Below are positions 21,876 through 22,495 of a stretch of 22,495 nt of DNA, piece after piece; the first letter of the stretch is position 1; each line of letters starts with the position of its first letter. The DNA is from Eggerthellaceae bacterium UBA5906 (GTDB taxonomy: Bacteria > Actinomycetota > Coriobacteriia > Coriobacteriales > Eggerthellaceae). The position numbers and the translations under genes are program-made. The DNA is taken from contig DJEE01000146.1 in the NCBI GenBank assembly GCA_002431805.1, positions 204-22,698 on the forward strand, written 5' to 3'. The notes under the pieces were generated by a model. That model was given only the letters and a program-made list of their open reading frames with translations, was not told the DNA's origin and ran no database searches.

Positions 21876-22495
<620 letters not shown>

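Overview
The window looks like a chromosomal segment of a high-GC anaerobic actinobacterium, most likely of the Coriobacteriia and probably the Eggerthellales. This is inferred from three things. A twin-arginine-exported molybdenum oxidoreductase operon sits opposite a polytopic membrane LuxR-type regulator, a pairing I associate with Eggerthella, Gordonibacter and Slackia. The sigma factor is a short primary type with an acidic N-terminus. Codon use is uniformly GC-rich, with long antisense shadow ORFs throughout. I cannot name the species.

Left part (1-7600): A tRNA-Val cut by the window edge diverges from a YczE/YitT-like membrane protein. Then, all on the minus strand, come a bifunctional 23S rRNA methyltransferase (rlmKL), the primary sigma factor (rpoD) and the primosomal helicase (priA). 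priA has an extended -10 element so close to its ATG that its mRNA may be leaderless. rpoD has a terminator-like hairpin plus T-run in its leader. A plus-strand tRNA-Ala(GGC) follows, with its own promoter and terminator.

Middle (7600-12000): A 943-residue soluble hybrid histidine kinase lies 53 bases downstream of metK. The metK leader folds convincingly as a SAM-I-type riboswitch. Its closing helix P1 contains part of the metK Shine-Dalgarno sequence, so it probably acts on translation. Tandem hairpins upstream of it end the next operon.

Respiratory locus (12000-19600): A five-gene minus-strand operon runs TorD-like chaperone, an unrecognised protein with two winged-helix-like segments, Tat-exported molybdopterin catalytic subunit, four-cluster ferredoxin, DmsC-like membrane anchor. 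It diverges from a 502-residue membrane-embedded LuxR-type regulator across 228 bases that carry an inverted repeat. The predicted Mo ligand is Cys rather than Ser, so this is probably not a true DMSO reductase, and the substrate is open. This is the most interesting system in the window.

Right end (19600-22495): A permuted ATP-grasp enzyme resembling glutathionylspermidine synthase is coupled to a DUF1461/TIGR01906 membrane protein. The 5' part of gltX follows with its own promoter and runs off the window. I saw no CRISPR array, insertion sequence or prophage gene.
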